64,000 nucleotides of DNA from Cupriavidus taiwanensis (GTDB taxonomy: Bacteria > Pseudomonadota > Gammaproteobacteria > Burkholderiales > Burkholderiaceae), in contig NZ_LT977070.1 in the NCBI RefSeq assembly GCF_900250075.1, positions 1,240,001 through 1,304,000 on the forward strand. The letters run 5' to 3'. Shown piece by piece: positions 12,408 to 21,215 of this stretch (within the stretch, counting starts at the first letter, position 1; each line of letters starts with the position of its first letter). A program made the translations under genes and the position numbers. The notes under the pieces are model-generated. The model did not search any database. It was not told the DNA's origin and saw only the letters and a list, made by a program, of their open reading frames with translations.

Positions 12408-13334
12408 GTGCCCGCCTCCCAGAAGTCTCTCGCCGTGCCCGCCGCGCTGCCCTCGCCGCAGCGCTCGGGTCTTGTCATCGCCGCCGTGGGCGCGGTGCTG
12501 TTCTCGGCCAAGGCCATCGTCGCCAAGCTGATGTACCGCTACAACGTCGATGCGGTGATGGTGATCACGCTGCGCATGCTGTTCGCGGTGCCGCTGTTCA
12601 TGGCCATCGGCTGGTGGCAGTCGCGCCGGCTGGCGCCGCTGTCGTGGGCGGACCGGGGCCGGGTGGTGTTCCTCGGCTTTATCGGCTACTACCTGTCCAG
12701 CTTCCTTGACTTCATCGGCCTGCAGTACATCACTGCCGGGCTGGAGCGGCTGATCCTGTTCCTGACGCCGTCGTTCGTGCTGCTGGTCACCGCGCTGGTA
12801 TTCCGGCGGCCCATCGGCACGCGCCAGTGGATGTCGCTGCTGCTGGCCTATGCCGGCATCGTGCTGGTGTTCGCGCATGACCTCGATGTCAGCGGCAGCC
12901 AGGTGTGGCTGGGCGGCGCGCTGGTGCTGGGCAGCGCCATCACCTATGGTATCTACCTGATCCTGAGCGGCGAGCTGGTGCGGCGCATCGGCTCGCTGCG
13001 GCTGGTGGCTTATGCCATGTGCGTGTCGACCGCCTGCTGCGTGATCCAGTACCTGGTGCTGGGCCGGCCCGTGGCGGAGCTGGCGCAGCCGGCGCCGGTG
13101 ATGTGGCTGTCGCTCGTCAACGCGGTGTTCTGCACCGTGCTGCCGGTGTCGCTGACCATGGTGGCGGTGTCTCGCATCGGCGCACCGATGGCATCGCAGG
13201 CCGGCATGATCGGGCCGGTGTCGACGCTGTTGCTGGCCTTCTGGCTGCTCGGCGAGCCCGTCAGCGGCGTGCAGCTGGCCGGCAGCGCACTTGTGATGGG
13301 CGGCATGTACTTGCTGTCGGCAAGGAAAAACTGA
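12408..13334 (+). CDS. EamA/DMT-family permease
   Basis: Predicted 308 residues with about ten hydrophobic segments in two EamA repeats, an inner-membrane drug/metabolite transporter fold. The substrate cannot be read from sequence. It is divergent from the nicR-like gene, so uptake of nicotinate or export of a pathway intermediate is possible but unproven. The start is uncertain: GTG 12408 follows a TACAAT element at 12350-12355, while ATG 12327 would add 27 residues of poor coding character. It lies 57 bp upstream of the SDR gene. Confidence 0.8.
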   Translation: MPASQKSLAVPAALPSPQRSGLVIAAVGAVLFSAKAIVAKLMYRYNVDAVMVITLRMLFAVPLFMAIGWWQSRRLAPLSWADRGRVVFLGFIGYYLSSFLDFIGLQYITAGLERLILFLTPSFVLLVTALVFRRPIGTRQWMSLLLAYAGIVLVFAHDLDVSGSQVWLGGALVLGSAITYGIYLILSGELVRRIGSLRLVAYAMCVSTACCVIQYLVLGRPVAELAQPAPVMWLSLVNAVFCTVLPVSLTMVAVSRIGAPMASQAGMIGPVSTLLLAFWLLGEPVSGVQLAGSALVMGGMYLLSARKN

Positions 13335-13391
13335 TTCTGGCGGACCCGCCCGGCGCGGGTTCGTCGCAGACAACAAACTAGGGAGAATCAC

Positions 13392-14180
13392 ATGGATCTG
13401 GGACTGCGCGGCAAGCATGCGCTGGTATGCGGCGCCAGCAAGGGCCTGGGCTTTGCCTGCGCCGATGCGCTGGCGGCCGAGGGCGTCGACGTGGTGATCG
13501 TGGCGCGCGGCGCCGAGGCGCTGGAAAAGGCCGCGGCCGACCTGCGCGCGCGCCATGGCCGCCGCGTGATCGCGGTGGCGACCGACATCACCACGCCCGA
13601 GGGCCGCAAGGCGGCGCTGGATGCCGCCGCCAAGCTCGGCGACCTCGACATCCTGGTCAACAACGCCGGCGGCCCGCCGCCGGGCAATTTCCGCGACTGG
13701 GAGCGCAGCGACTGGCTGGCCGCGCTGGACGCCAACATGCTGACCCCGATCGAGCTGATCAAGGCCACCGTCGACGGCATGATCGCGCGCAAGTGGGGCC
13801 GCATCATCAATATCACCAGCGGCGCGGTCAAGGCGCCGATCGATGTGCTGGGCCTGTCCAACGGCGCGCGCTCCGGCCTGACCGGCTTCGTTGCCGGCGT
13901 CGCGCGCGAAGTGGCGCAGCACGGCGTCACCATCAACAACCTGCTGCCCGGTCCGTTCAATACCGACCGGCTGTTCAAGACCATGGAAGGCGGCGCGAAG
14001 AAGGCCGGCCTCAGCGTCGAGGAAGTGGCGCAGCGCCGCGCCGCGGCCAACCCGTCGCGCCGCTTCGGCGACCCGGCCGAGTTCGGCGCCACCTGCGCCT
14101 TCCTGTGCAGCCGCCATGCCGGCTACATCACCGGCCAGAACATCCTGCTCGACGGCGGCGCCTTCCCTGGCACGTTCTGA
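13392..14180 (+). CDS. Atypical short-chain dehydrogenase/reductase
   Basis: Predicted 262 residues. The Rossmann fold is clear, with the cofactor loop GASKGLG at 14-20 and NNAGG at 90-94. Ser143 of the catalytic triad is present. The usual YxxxK reads SNGAR, with Ser156 and Arg160 in place of Tyr and Lys. A subgroup of SDRs with LSN..R in this position is common in proteobacteria, and its chemistry is not well defined. An AGGGAGAAT site precedes the start. It is followed 44 bp later by mgsA in the same direction. The reaction is unknown. Confidence 0.85.
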   Translation: MDLGLRGKHALVCGASKGLGFACADALAAEGVDVVIVARGAEALEKAAADLRARHGRRVIAVATDITTPEGRKAALDAAAKLGDLDILVNNAGGPPPGNFRDWERSDWLAALDANMLTPIELIKATVDGMIARKWGRIINITSGAVKAPIDVLGLSNGARSGLTGFVAGVAREVAQHGVTINNLLPGPFNTDRLFKTMEGGAKKAGLSVEEVAQRRAAANPSRRFGDPAEFGATCAFLCSRHAGYITGQNILLDGGAFPGTF

Positions 14181-14224
14181 TCCGCAGTGTCCTGACTTAC
14201 CCGTACCCCGCAAAGGAAGCCCTG

Positions 14225-14623
14225 ATGACCCGGCCTCGTATCGCGCTGATCGCCCATGACCACAAGAAGGACGACATCGTCGCCTTCGCCGCACGCCATC
14301 GCGACTTCCTGTCGCAGTGCGAACTGCTTGCCACCGGCACCACCGGCGGGCGCCTGATCGACGAAGTCGGGCTGGACGTCACGCGCATGCTGTCGGGCCC
14401 GTGGGGCGGCGACCTGCAGATTGGCGCGCAGCTGGCCGAAGGCCGCGTCAGCGCGGTGGTGTTCCTGCGCGACCCGATGACGCCGCAGCCGCACGAACCC
14501 GATATCAACGCGCTGGTGCGCGCCTGCGACGTGCACAACGTGCCGTGCGCGACCAACGTGGCCAGCGCCGAGCTGCTGCTGGCAGGGCTTGCGCGCGAGA
14601 ACGGCGCGGCGCAGGCCGGCTGA
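14225..14623 (+). CDS. mgsA: Methylglyoxal synthase
   Basis: Predicted 132 residues. It converts dihydroxyacetone phosphate to methylglyoxal and phosphate, a bypass that relieves phosphate or sugar-phosphate stress. The phosphate-binding TGTTGG motif, the [13 protein letters not shown] segment carrying the catalytic Asp, and [15 protein letters not shown] are all recognisable. It is slightly shorter than the E. coli enzyme (152), as is usual in this order. The start follows an AAAGGAAG ribosome site. It sits between the SDR and a quinone oxidoreductase on the same strand, possibly one transcription unit. Confidence 0.93.
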   Translation: MTRPRIALIAHDHKKDDIVAFAARHRDFLSQCELLATGTTGGRLIDEVGLDVTRMLSGPWGGDLQIGAQLAEGRVSAVVFLRDPMTPQPHEPDINALVRACDVHNVPCATNVASAELLLAGLARENGAAQAG

Positions 14624-14673
14624 AGTACTCCGCATTCCCGATCGATGCCTCACCAAGACAAGGAGCGACGCAG

Positions 14674-15651
14674 ATGAGCAAAGCCATCCGGATCGAGCAG
14701 ACCGGCGGTCCCGAAGTCATGCAGTGGGTCGATGTACAGGTGGGCGACCCCGGCCCCGGCGAAGTGCGCGTGCGCCACGAGGCGGTGGGCCTGAACTACA
14801 TCGATGTGTATTTCCGCACCGGGCTGTACAAGCAGCCGCTGCCGGGGGGGCTGGGCATGGAAGGCGCCGGCGTGGTCGAGGCGGTGGGCGAGGGCGTGCG
14901 CCACGTGGCCGTGGGCGACCGCGTGGCCTATGCCGGCCGTCCTACCGGTGCCTATGCGCAGGTGCGGGTGATGCCGGCCGACATCGTGGTGCGGCTGCCC
15001 GATGCGATCCCGTTCGATACCGCCGCGGCGATGATGCTGCAGGGGCTGACGGCACAGTACCTGATCCGCGACAGCTACAAGGTGCAGCCGGGCGACACCG
15101 TGCTGCTGCACGCGGCCGCGGGCGGCGTGGGCCTGATCGCGTGCCAGTGGCTGAAGGCGCTCGGCGTGACCGTGATCGGCACCGTCGGCAGCGACGAAAA
15201 GGCCGAGCTGGCGCGCGCCAACGGCTGCACCCACACCATCGTCTATACGCGCGAGTCGTTCGTCGAGCGGGTCCGGGAGATCACCAACGGCAAGGGCGTG
15301 CCGGCGGTCTATGACTCGATCGGCGCCGATACCTTCCGCGGCTCGCTCGACTGCCTGGCGCCGCGCGGCACCATGGTGAGCTTCGGCAACGCCTCGGGTC
15401 CGGTGCCGCCGTTCGACCTGTCGGTGCTGGGCAACAAGGGCTCGCTGCGGCTGACGCGGCCGACGCTGATGACCTACGTGGTGCACCGCGAACTGCTCGA
15501 GCCGATGGTGGCGGACCTGTTCGATGCCGTCACCACCGGCAAGGTGAAGGTCGACATCCGCCAGCGCTACGCGCTGTCTGAAGTGGCGCAGGCGCACCGC
15601 GACCTGGAATCGCGCAAGACCACCGGCTCGACCATCCTGCTGCCGCACTGA
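14674..15651 (+). CDS. Quinone oxidoreductase (zeta-crystallin type)
   Basis: Predicted 325 residues of the zinc-independent medium-chain dehydrogenase family, expected to reduce quinones with NADPH. The GroES-like N-terminal half contains GMEGAGVVEAVG. The nucleotide domain has the AAAGGVGLIACQ dinucleotide motif near 150. No structural zinc cysteines are seen. AAGGAGCGAC precedes the ATG. It is the last gene before a strong terminator at 15673. The physiological acceptor is unknown. Confidence 0.88.
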   Translation: MSKAIRIEQTGGPEVMQWVDVQVGDPGPGEVRVRHEAVGLNYIDVYFRTGLYKQPLPGGLGMEGAGVVEAVGEGVRHVAVGDRVAYAGRPTGAYAQVRVMPADIVVRLPDAIPFDTAAAMMLQGLTAQYLIRDSYKVQPGDTVLLHAAAGGVGLIACQWLKALGVTVIGTVGSDEKAELARANGCTHTIVYTRESFVERVREITNGKGVPAVYDSIGADTFRGSLDCLAPRGTMVSFGNASGPVPPFDLSVLGNKGSLRLTRPTLMTYVVHRELLEPMVADLFDAVTTGKVKVDIRQRYALSEVAQAHRDLESRKTTGSTILLPH

Positions 15652-15672
15652 AAGCGGTTCTGCGCGGGCAAG

Positions 15673-15713
15673 AAAAAATCCCCGGGGCACTCGGTGTCCC
15701 GGGGATTTTTTTT
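15673..15713. terminator. Bidirectional intrinsic terminator
   Basis: ATCCCCGGG and CCCGGGGAT form a 9-bp stem around an 11-nt loop, with a run of A on the left and eight T on the right. It lies between the convergent quinone oxidoreductase (plus) and DUF1232 gene (minus) and would stop both. Confidence 0.9.
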
Positions 15714-15720
15714 GGTGGCG

Positions 15721-16014
15721 TCAGTGCGGCCGCACCGTGGTCGCAGTCGCGCGCGCCTGCGCCTGGCGCAGGATATGCGGCGGCAGGCGCTTGAGGATCA
15801 GGTGGACTGCGAGCGGGATCAGCACCACGTCGTCGATGATGCCGAGGCCCGCGACCACGTCAGGTACCAGGTCGATCGGCGAAATCGCATACAGCAACAG
15901 GCCGAGCGCAGCCGGCTTCAGCCATGCCGGGGCATCCGGGTGGCGCAGCGCATACCAGAACAGGCGCCCGTCGCGGCGAACCAGCGTCCACAGGGCCGAA
16001 AAACGCTTCAACAT
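15721..16014 (-). CDS. YkvA/DUF1232 family membrane protein
   Basis: Predicted 97 residues. The DUF1232 core (LLYAISPIDLVPDVVAGLGIIDDVVLIPLA) is present, probably as membrane-associated helices. The function of the family is unknown. It lies 100 bp downstream of the BMP-type binding protein on the same strand and ends at a shared terminator. Confidence 0.85.
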   Translation of the reverse strand: MLKRFSALWTLVRRDGRLFWYALRHPDAPAWLKPAALGLLLYAISPIDLVPDVVAGLGIIDDVVLIPLAVHLILKRLPPHILRQAQARATATTVRPH

Positions 16015-16114
16015 GAGAGGCCTCCTTCACATGGCGGGCGCCAGACCCTGGCGCATACGCAGAGAGGTTGGGCCGGTCTCGCGGGCTTCAAGTTCCGGAG
16101 GTGCGGGAAGGTGC

Positions 16115-17260
16115 TCAACCCGGAATTTTCCCTTCCACCCCCTCGACATAGAACTTCACGCCGTGCAGGAATTTGTCGTCCGCGACCTGGTCCTTGGCCA
16201 GCTGTTCCTTGCCGGTGTTGTCCTTGATCGGGCCCTTCCAGATCGGCGCGGTGCCGTCGATGATGCCCTTCTTGCGCTCGTCGACGAGCGCCTTGACGTC
16301 GGCCGGCACGTCGGCGTTGTAGCTCTTCAGGTCGATCATGCCTTCCTTCAGGCCCCACCACGTGGTGCTGTTCTTCCACTGGTTGTTGAGCACGTCCTCG
16401 ACCACCTTGTTGTAGTAGACGCCCCACGAGATCACCGACGCGGCCAGGTGGGCCTTGTCGCCGAACTTGGTCATGTCGCTGTCCCAGCCGAAGGCATGGA
16501 CGCCCTTCTCCTGCGCGGTCTGCACCACGGCGGCGGAGTCGGTGTTCTGCATCAGCATGTCGACGCCCTGGCCGATCAGCGTGGTCGCGGCTTCGCGTTC
16601 CTTGCCCGGATCGAACCACTTGTTGACCCACACCACCTTGACCGTGGCGTTCGGGTTGACGCTGCGCGCGCCCAGCGTGAACGAGTCGATATTGCGGATC
16701 ACTTCGGGGATGGGCACCGAGGCCACCACGCCCATCTTGCCGGTCTTGCTCATCTTGCCGGCGACCACGCCCGCGAGGTAGGCGCCTTCATAGGTGCGCA
16801 CGTCGTACTGGGCCAGGTTGTCGGCGGTCTTGAAGCCGGTGGCATGCTCGAACTTCACGTCCGGGAATTCCTTCGCCACCTTGAGCATCGACTCCATGTA
16901 GCCGAAGGTGGTGCCGAAGATCAGCTTGTTGCCCTGGCTGGCCAGGTCGCGGAACACGCGCTCGGCGTCGGCGGCGGATTCCGGCACGTTCTCGACGAAG
17001 GTGGTCTTGACCTTGCTGCCGAACTTTTCTTCCACGGCCTTGCGGCCGTTGTCATGCGCGAAGGTCCAGCCGGCATCGCCGACCGGGCCGATATAGACGA
17101 ACGCAACCTTGAGCGGCTCGGCTGCCTGCCCGGCAGCGGGCGCGGAAGCGGCGCCGGCGGGCTCGGCGGGCTTGTCGGCTTCTTTCTTGCCGCAGCCGGC
17201 CAGGGCCAGCACGGCGGTGGCGGCCAGCGCCGCCAGGGTCTTCCTGCGCGTGACGATCAT
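16115..17260 (-). CDS. BMP-family ABC transporter substrate-binding lipoprotein
   Basis: Predicted 381 residues. The lipobox LAGC places the lipidated cysteine at 23, followed by a Lys/Ala/Pro linker and the PnrA/Med-type binding fold from about 48 (VAFVYIGPVGDAGWTFAHD). Members bind purine nucleosides or related compounds in the periplasm. AAGGAGAAATC precedes the ATG. The gene follows the ATPase and two permeases in one minus-strand operon (21011 to 16115). The exact ligand cannot be read; nucleosides are the best guess. Confidence 0.9.
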   Translation of the reverse strand: MIVTRRKTLAALAATAVLALAGCGKKEADKPAEPAGAASAPAAGQAAEPLKVAFVYIGPVGDAGWTFAHDNGRKAVEEKFGSKVKTTFVENVPESAADAERVFRDLASQGNKLIFGTTFGYMESMLKVAKEFPDVKFEHATGFKTADNLAQYDVRTYEGAYLAGVVAGKMSKTGKMGVVASVPIPEVIRNIDSFTLGARSVNPNATVKVVWVNKWFDPGKEREAATTLIGQGVDMLMQNTDSAAVVQTAQEKGVHAFGWDSDMTKFGDKAHLAASVISWGVYYNKVVEDVLNNQWKNSTTWWGLKEGMIDLKSYNADVPADVKALVDERKKGIIDGTAPIWKGPIKDNTGKEQLAKDQVADDKFLHGVKFYVEGVEGKIPG

Positions 17261-17314
17261 GATTTCTCCTTGTGTGAATGGTTGTAGCTCGGGGGATTTC
17301 CGTCAGAAAAACGA

Positions 17315-18235
17315 TCAGGCGTTGCCGGGGCGGAACGGCTTGCCCAGCGACGCCGGCATGTTCAGGCGTATCCACGCGGGATTGCGCGAAATCAGCGCCA
17401 GCACCACGATGGTGGCGGCGTACGGCAGCATCGACAGGAACTGCGGTGGCGCTGCTACGCCGATCCCCTGCAGGTAGAACTGCAGGATGGTCACGGCGCC
17501 GAACAGCCACGCACCCACCAGCACGCGGCCCGGGCGCCAGGTGGCAAAGGTGGTCAGCGCCAGCGCGATCCAGCCGCGGCCCGCCACCAGGTTCTCGACC
17601 CACATCGGGGTATAGACCAGCGACAGGTAGGCGCCCGCCAGCCCGCAGCAGGCGCCGCCGAACAGCAGCGCGCCGAAGCGGATGGTGCGCACCGGGTAGC
17701 CCAGCGCATGCGCCGACTCCGGCGATTCGCCGATCGCGCGCAGCGTCAGCCCGGCGCGCGTGCGGAACAGGAACCACATGATGGCGAAGCACAGCAGCAG
17801 GCTGAAATACACCATCCAGTGATGCTGGAACAAGGCCGGCCCGACAAAGGGCAGCTCGGCAAGGCCCGGCACGGCCTTGGCCTGCGCCGGCATGGCGTAG
17901 CCGACGAAGCGCTGGCCCATGAAGGCCGACAGGCCGGTGCCGAAGATCGACAGCGCCAGCCCGGTGGCGACCTGGTTGGTGGCCAGCACCAGCGCCAGCC
18001 ACGAGAACAGGGTGGCCATCAGCATGCCGGCCAGCGCGCCGGCGGCAAAGCCGAGCATGGGCGACTGGGTCTGGTAGCCGACCATGAAGCCGGCCACCGC
18101 GGCCACCAGCATCATGCCTTCGGCGCCCAGGTTGAGCACGCCCGAGCGTTCGTTGATCAGCAGGCCCAGCGCGGCCAGCAGCAGCGGCGTGCCGGCGTTG
18201 ATGGCGGTGGCGATGAGGGGGGCGAGTTGTTCCAT
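17315..18235 (-). CDS. ABC transporter permease (nucleoside/sugar type)
   Basis: Predicted 306 residues with about eight to nine membrane segments and the branched-chain/sugar permease (BPD_transp_2) signature, including ERSGVLNLGAEGMMLVAAV near the N-terminus. It pairs with the 18254-19363 permease to form the membrane channel of the BMP-type importer. It lies 18 bp after that gene and 54 bp before the binding-protein gene. Confidence 0.9.
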   Translation of the reverse strand: MEQLAPLIATAINAGTPLLLAALGLLINERSGVLNLGAEGMMLVAAVAGFMVGYQTQSPMLGFAAGALAGMLMATLFSWLALVLATNQVATGLALSIFGTGLSAFMGQRFVGYAMPAQAKAVPGLAELPFVGPALFQHHWMVYFSLLLCFAIMWFLFRTRAGLTLRAIGESPESAHALGYPVRTIRFGALLFGGACCGLAGAYLSLVYTPMWVENLVAGRGWIALALTTFATWRPGRVLVGAWLFGAVTILQFYLQGIGVAAPPQFLSMLPYAATIVVLALISRNPAWIRLNMPASLGKPFRPGNA

Positions 18236-18253
18236 GGTCTTGGTGTGCTCCGC

Positions 18254-19363
18254 TCAGGCCGTGTTGGCGCGCCAGCGCAGGCGGTTGTCGATCAGCGTGT
18301 CGCACGCCAGCAGGAAGAACAGCAGCATGCCCTGGAACACCCAGCCGATCGCCGATGGCAGGCCCAGCCGGGACTGCGCCATCTCGCCGCCGATATAGAA
18401 CAGCGACATCATGATGCCGCCGAACACGGTGCCGACCGGATGCAGCCGCCCGATAAAGGCGACGATGATGGCGGTAAAGCCGTAGCCCGGCGAGATCGAC
18501 GGCAGCAGTTGTCCGATCGGACCGACCACCTCGAACGCGCCCGCCAGGCCGGCGGTGGCGCCCGAGATCAGCAGCGCGCTCCACAGCGCGCTGCGCGCCG
18601 AGAAGCCCGCATAGCGCGCCGCCGCCGGCGCGGTCCCGCCGACCTGCAGCCGGTAGCCGGCGAAACTGCGGAACACGAACACGGTCATCACCGCCACCAG
18701 CACCAGCATCACGACAAAGCCGGCGTGCAGCCGTGAACCCGACATCAGGTTGGGCAGCAGGTACTCGGACGAGAACACCTTTGATTGCGGGAAGTTCATG
18801 CCGTTGGGGTCCTTCAGCGGCCCGTTGACCACCCACAGCAGCAACTGCTGCGCGATATAGGTCAGCATCAGCGATACCAGGATCTCGTTGGCGTTGAAGC
18901 GGTCCTTGAGCAGCGCGGTGAGCGAGGCCCACGCCATGCCGCCGGCGATGCCGGCGAGCGACGCCAGCACCAGCACCACGGTGCCGTTCATGGTCTGCCC
19001 CGGCACATCGAAATAGAGCACCGCCGCGCCGGCGCAGATGCCGCCGGCAACCAGCTGGCCGTCGGCGCCGATATTCCACACGTTGGCGCGGTAGCACACC
19101 GACAGGCCGAGCGCGCACAGCACCAGCGGCACGGTCTTGAGCAGCACCTCGCCAATCGCGCGCTGGTCGCGCAGCGGATCGGCCAGGAACACCTTGAGCG
19201 CCGCCACCGGATCCTTGCCGAGCGCCAGGAACAGCAGCGCCCCGAACAGCAGCGTCAGCGCCAGCGCCAGCACCGGCGAGGCATAGGCCATCGCGCGCGA
19301 GGGCACGCCGCGCGGCGCCAGCATGAGAGGGGAACGGGGCAGCAGGGTGCGCACATCAGCCAT
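18254..19363 (-). CDS. ABC transporter permease (nucleoside/sugar type)
   Basis: Predicted 369 residues, inner-membrane protein of the BPD_transp_2 family with the ANVWNIGADGQLVAGGICAG loop typical of BMP-linked permeases. The ATG at 19363 is preceded by GGGAGGTGG and overlaps the ATPase stop by 8 bp. An upstream in-frame ATG would add eight residues without a ribosome site. It is the second gene of the importer operon. Confidence 0.9.
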   Translation of the reverse strand: MADVRTLLPRSPLMLAPRGVPSRAMAYASPVLALALTLLFGALLFLALGKDPVAALKVFLADPLRDQRAIGEVLLKTVPLVLCALGLSVCYRANVWNIGADGQLVAGGICAGAAVLYFDVPGQTMNGTVVLVLASLAGIAGGMAWASLTALLKDRFNANEILVSLMLTYIAQQLLLWVVNGPLKDPNGMNFPQSKVFSSEYLLPNLMSGSRLHAGFVVMLVLVAVMTVFVFRSFAGYRLQVGGTAPAAARYAGFSARSALWSALLISGATAGLAGAFEVVGPIGQLLPSISPGYGFTAIIVAFIGRLHPVGTVFGGIMMSLFYIGGEMAQSRLGLPSAIGWVFQGMLLFFLLACDTLIDNRLRWRANTA

Positions 19364-21011
19364 GGCTTGCCACCTCCCCTCCGGCATGGGCCTGGGCCGG
19401 TCCGCCTGGCCACAAGCCGCTCATCCACAGCCCGACCTGCTCGCGCGTGGCGGTCTCGGTCGCCACCGAGGGCGACAGCCGGCCCTTGGCGATCACATGC
19501 AGCCGGTCGCAGATCGCGAACAGCTCGTCGAGCTCTTCCGATACCACCAGGATGGCGCAGCCGGTGGCCTTCAGCGCCAGGATCTCGTTGTGGATCTGCG
19601 CCGCGGCGCCCACGTCCACGCCCCAGGTGGGTTGCGCCACGATCAGTACCCTCGGGCCGCTTTCGATCTCGCGGCCGACAATGAATTTCTGCAGGTTGCC
19701 GCCCGACAGGCTGCGCGCCAGCGCCTGCGGACCGCTGGCCTTGACGCGGAAGCGGTTGATCACCGCCGACGCCAGCCCGCTGGCGGCGCCGGGCGAGATC
19801 ATGCCTTGCCGGACATAGGGCGGGGTCTGGTGCGACAACAGGATGTTGGTGGCCAGGCTCATGCCTGGCACCGCGCCGCGGCCCAGGCGCTCTTCCGGCA
19901 CGAAGGCCAGCCCGGCGCGGCGGCGCTGGCGCGCATCGAGGCGGCCCGCCGCCTTGCCATCGATCTGCACCGAGGTGGCATCGGCGCGCGTGTCTTCGCC
20001 GGACAGCGCGGCCAGCAGCTCCTGCTGGCCGTTGCCCGACACCCCGGCGATGCCGACGATCTCGCCCGCGTGGACGTCAAGCGCAACCTGGCTCAGCTCG
20101 GTCGCGAACGCATGCGCGCGCGGCAGCGACAGGCCCCGCACGCTCAGGCGCACCGGGCCGCGCTGCGCGGCCACGCGCGTCTCGCGCGGCGGTTCGCCGC
20201 CGATCATCAGGCGCGACAGCGACGCCGCGGTCTCCTGGCGCGGATCGCAGACGCCGGTGACCTTGCCCATGCGCATCACGGTGGCGTGATGGCACAGCGC
20301 ACGGATCTCGTCGAGTTTGTGGCTGATATAGAGGATGCTGGTGCCTTCGGCGGCCAGCTGGCGCAGCGTGACGAACAGCGTTTCCACGGCCTGGGGCGTC
20401 AGCACCGAGGTGGGCTCGTCCAGGATCAGCAGTTGCGGGCTGGCCAGCAGCGCCCGCACGATCTCGACGCGCTGGCGCTCGCCCACCGACAGCGTGTGCA
20501 CATGGCGGTTCGGCTCCAGCGGCAGGCCGTAGCGCTCGGCGGTGGCGCGGATGCGCTCGGCCAGCTGCTTCATGTTGCCTTGCTGCGCGGCCGGCAGGCC
20601 CAGCGCAATGTTCTCCGCCACGGTCAGCGTGTCGAACAGCGAGAAATGCTGGAACACCATGGCGATGCCCAGGTTGCGGGCGTCGTGCGGGCTGCCGATG
20701 CTGACCGGCGCCCCGTTGAAGTGCATCTCGCCGGCATCCGGACGGACCGCGCCGAAAATGATCTTCATCAGGGTGGACTTGCCGGCGCCGTTTTCGCCGA
20801 GCACGGCATGGATCTCGCCGGGGGCAACGCTGAGGCTGACGTCGTCGTTGGCGACGACGCCCGGGTAGCGCTTGCTGATATGGGCCAGCGCCAGCCGGGG
20901 AGGGAGTTGTGGTGTCACTGAGGCGGCTCGGGTTGTTGTTGTGGCAGCAACGGCGAATGCGTCAAAGCGCGGCAGTGCGTGGCGCAGCATCGCCGCGACG
21001 CATTGCAGCAT
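19356..21011 (-). CDS. ABC transporter ATP-binding protein, two nucleotide-binding domains
   Basis: Predicted 551 residues. The first domain has an intact Walker A (GENGAGKST), signature (LSVGERQR) and Walker B (LLILDEPTS). The second has a degenerate Walker A (GVSGNGQQE), a good signature (LSGGNLQK) and AQPTWGVD in place of the usual Walker B end. This asymmetry is normal for RbsA/BMP-type ATPases. The start is uncertain: ATG 21011 is given, while GTG 20918 would trim 31 residues of low-complexity sequence. A TATAAT box on the minus strand (21054-21049) fits a start at 21011. Confidence 0.88.
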   Translation of the reverse strand: MLQCVAAMLRHALPRFDAFAVAATTTTRAASVTPQLPPRLALAHISKRYPGVVANDDVSLSVAPGEIHAVLGENGAGKSTLMKIIFGAVRPDAGEMHFNGAPVSIGSPHDARNLGIAMVFQHFSLFDTLTVAENIALGLPAAQQGNMKQLAERIRATAERYGLPLEPNRHVHTLSVGERQRVEIVRALLASPQLLILDEPTSVLTPQAVETLFVTLRQLAAEGTSILYISHKLDEIRALCHHATVMRMGKVTGVCDPRQETAASLSRLMIGGEPPRETRVAAQRGPVRLSVRGLSLPRAHAFATELSQVALDVHAGEIVGIAGVSGNGQQELLAALSGEDTRADATSVQIDGKAAGRLDARQRRRAGLAFVPEERLGRGAVPGMSLATNILLSHQTPPYVRQGMISPGAASGLASAVINRFRVKASGPQALARSLSGGNLQKFIVGREIESGPRVLIVAQPTWGVDVGAAAQIHNEILALKATGCAILVVSEELDELFAICDRLHVIAKGRLSPSVATETATREQVGLWMSGLWPGGPAQAHAGGEVASHG

Positions 21012-21147
21012 TCATCATGGGTTCGTGATGCCGGATATTGGTGAAGAATTATATAAGTGTGCGCGGGCTGGAAGGCCTGAATCGGGCTCGTGTCCAGTCT
21101 GTGCAACGGTTGGCGGGTGGTTGCAAATCGCATGCCGGCGCAAGCAC

Positions 21148-21182
21148 AAAAAAACCGCCGCCTCCTTGCCGGAGGCGGCGGT
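21148..21182 (-). terminator. Intrinsic terminator of the pirin gene
   Basis: A 12-bp perfect stem (ACCGCCGCCTCC / GGAGGCGGCGGT) with a 5-nt loop is followed, on the minus strand, by seven T. It lies 34 bp past the pirin stop. Confidence 0.88.
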
Positions 21183-21215
21183 CTTGTAACGCCCGCGAGC
21201 AGATCGGGCGACGGG

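Noticed and set aside
12192..14294. A 700-codon minus-strand frame across the EamA and SDR genes
   Set aside because: It is antisense to two well-supported genes and its translation shows only His/Arg/Gln-rich low-complexity sequence.
19356..21011. Degenerate second nucleotide-binding domain of the BMP-type ATPase as an unusual feature
   Set aside because: This asymmetry is normal for the RbsA-like family.
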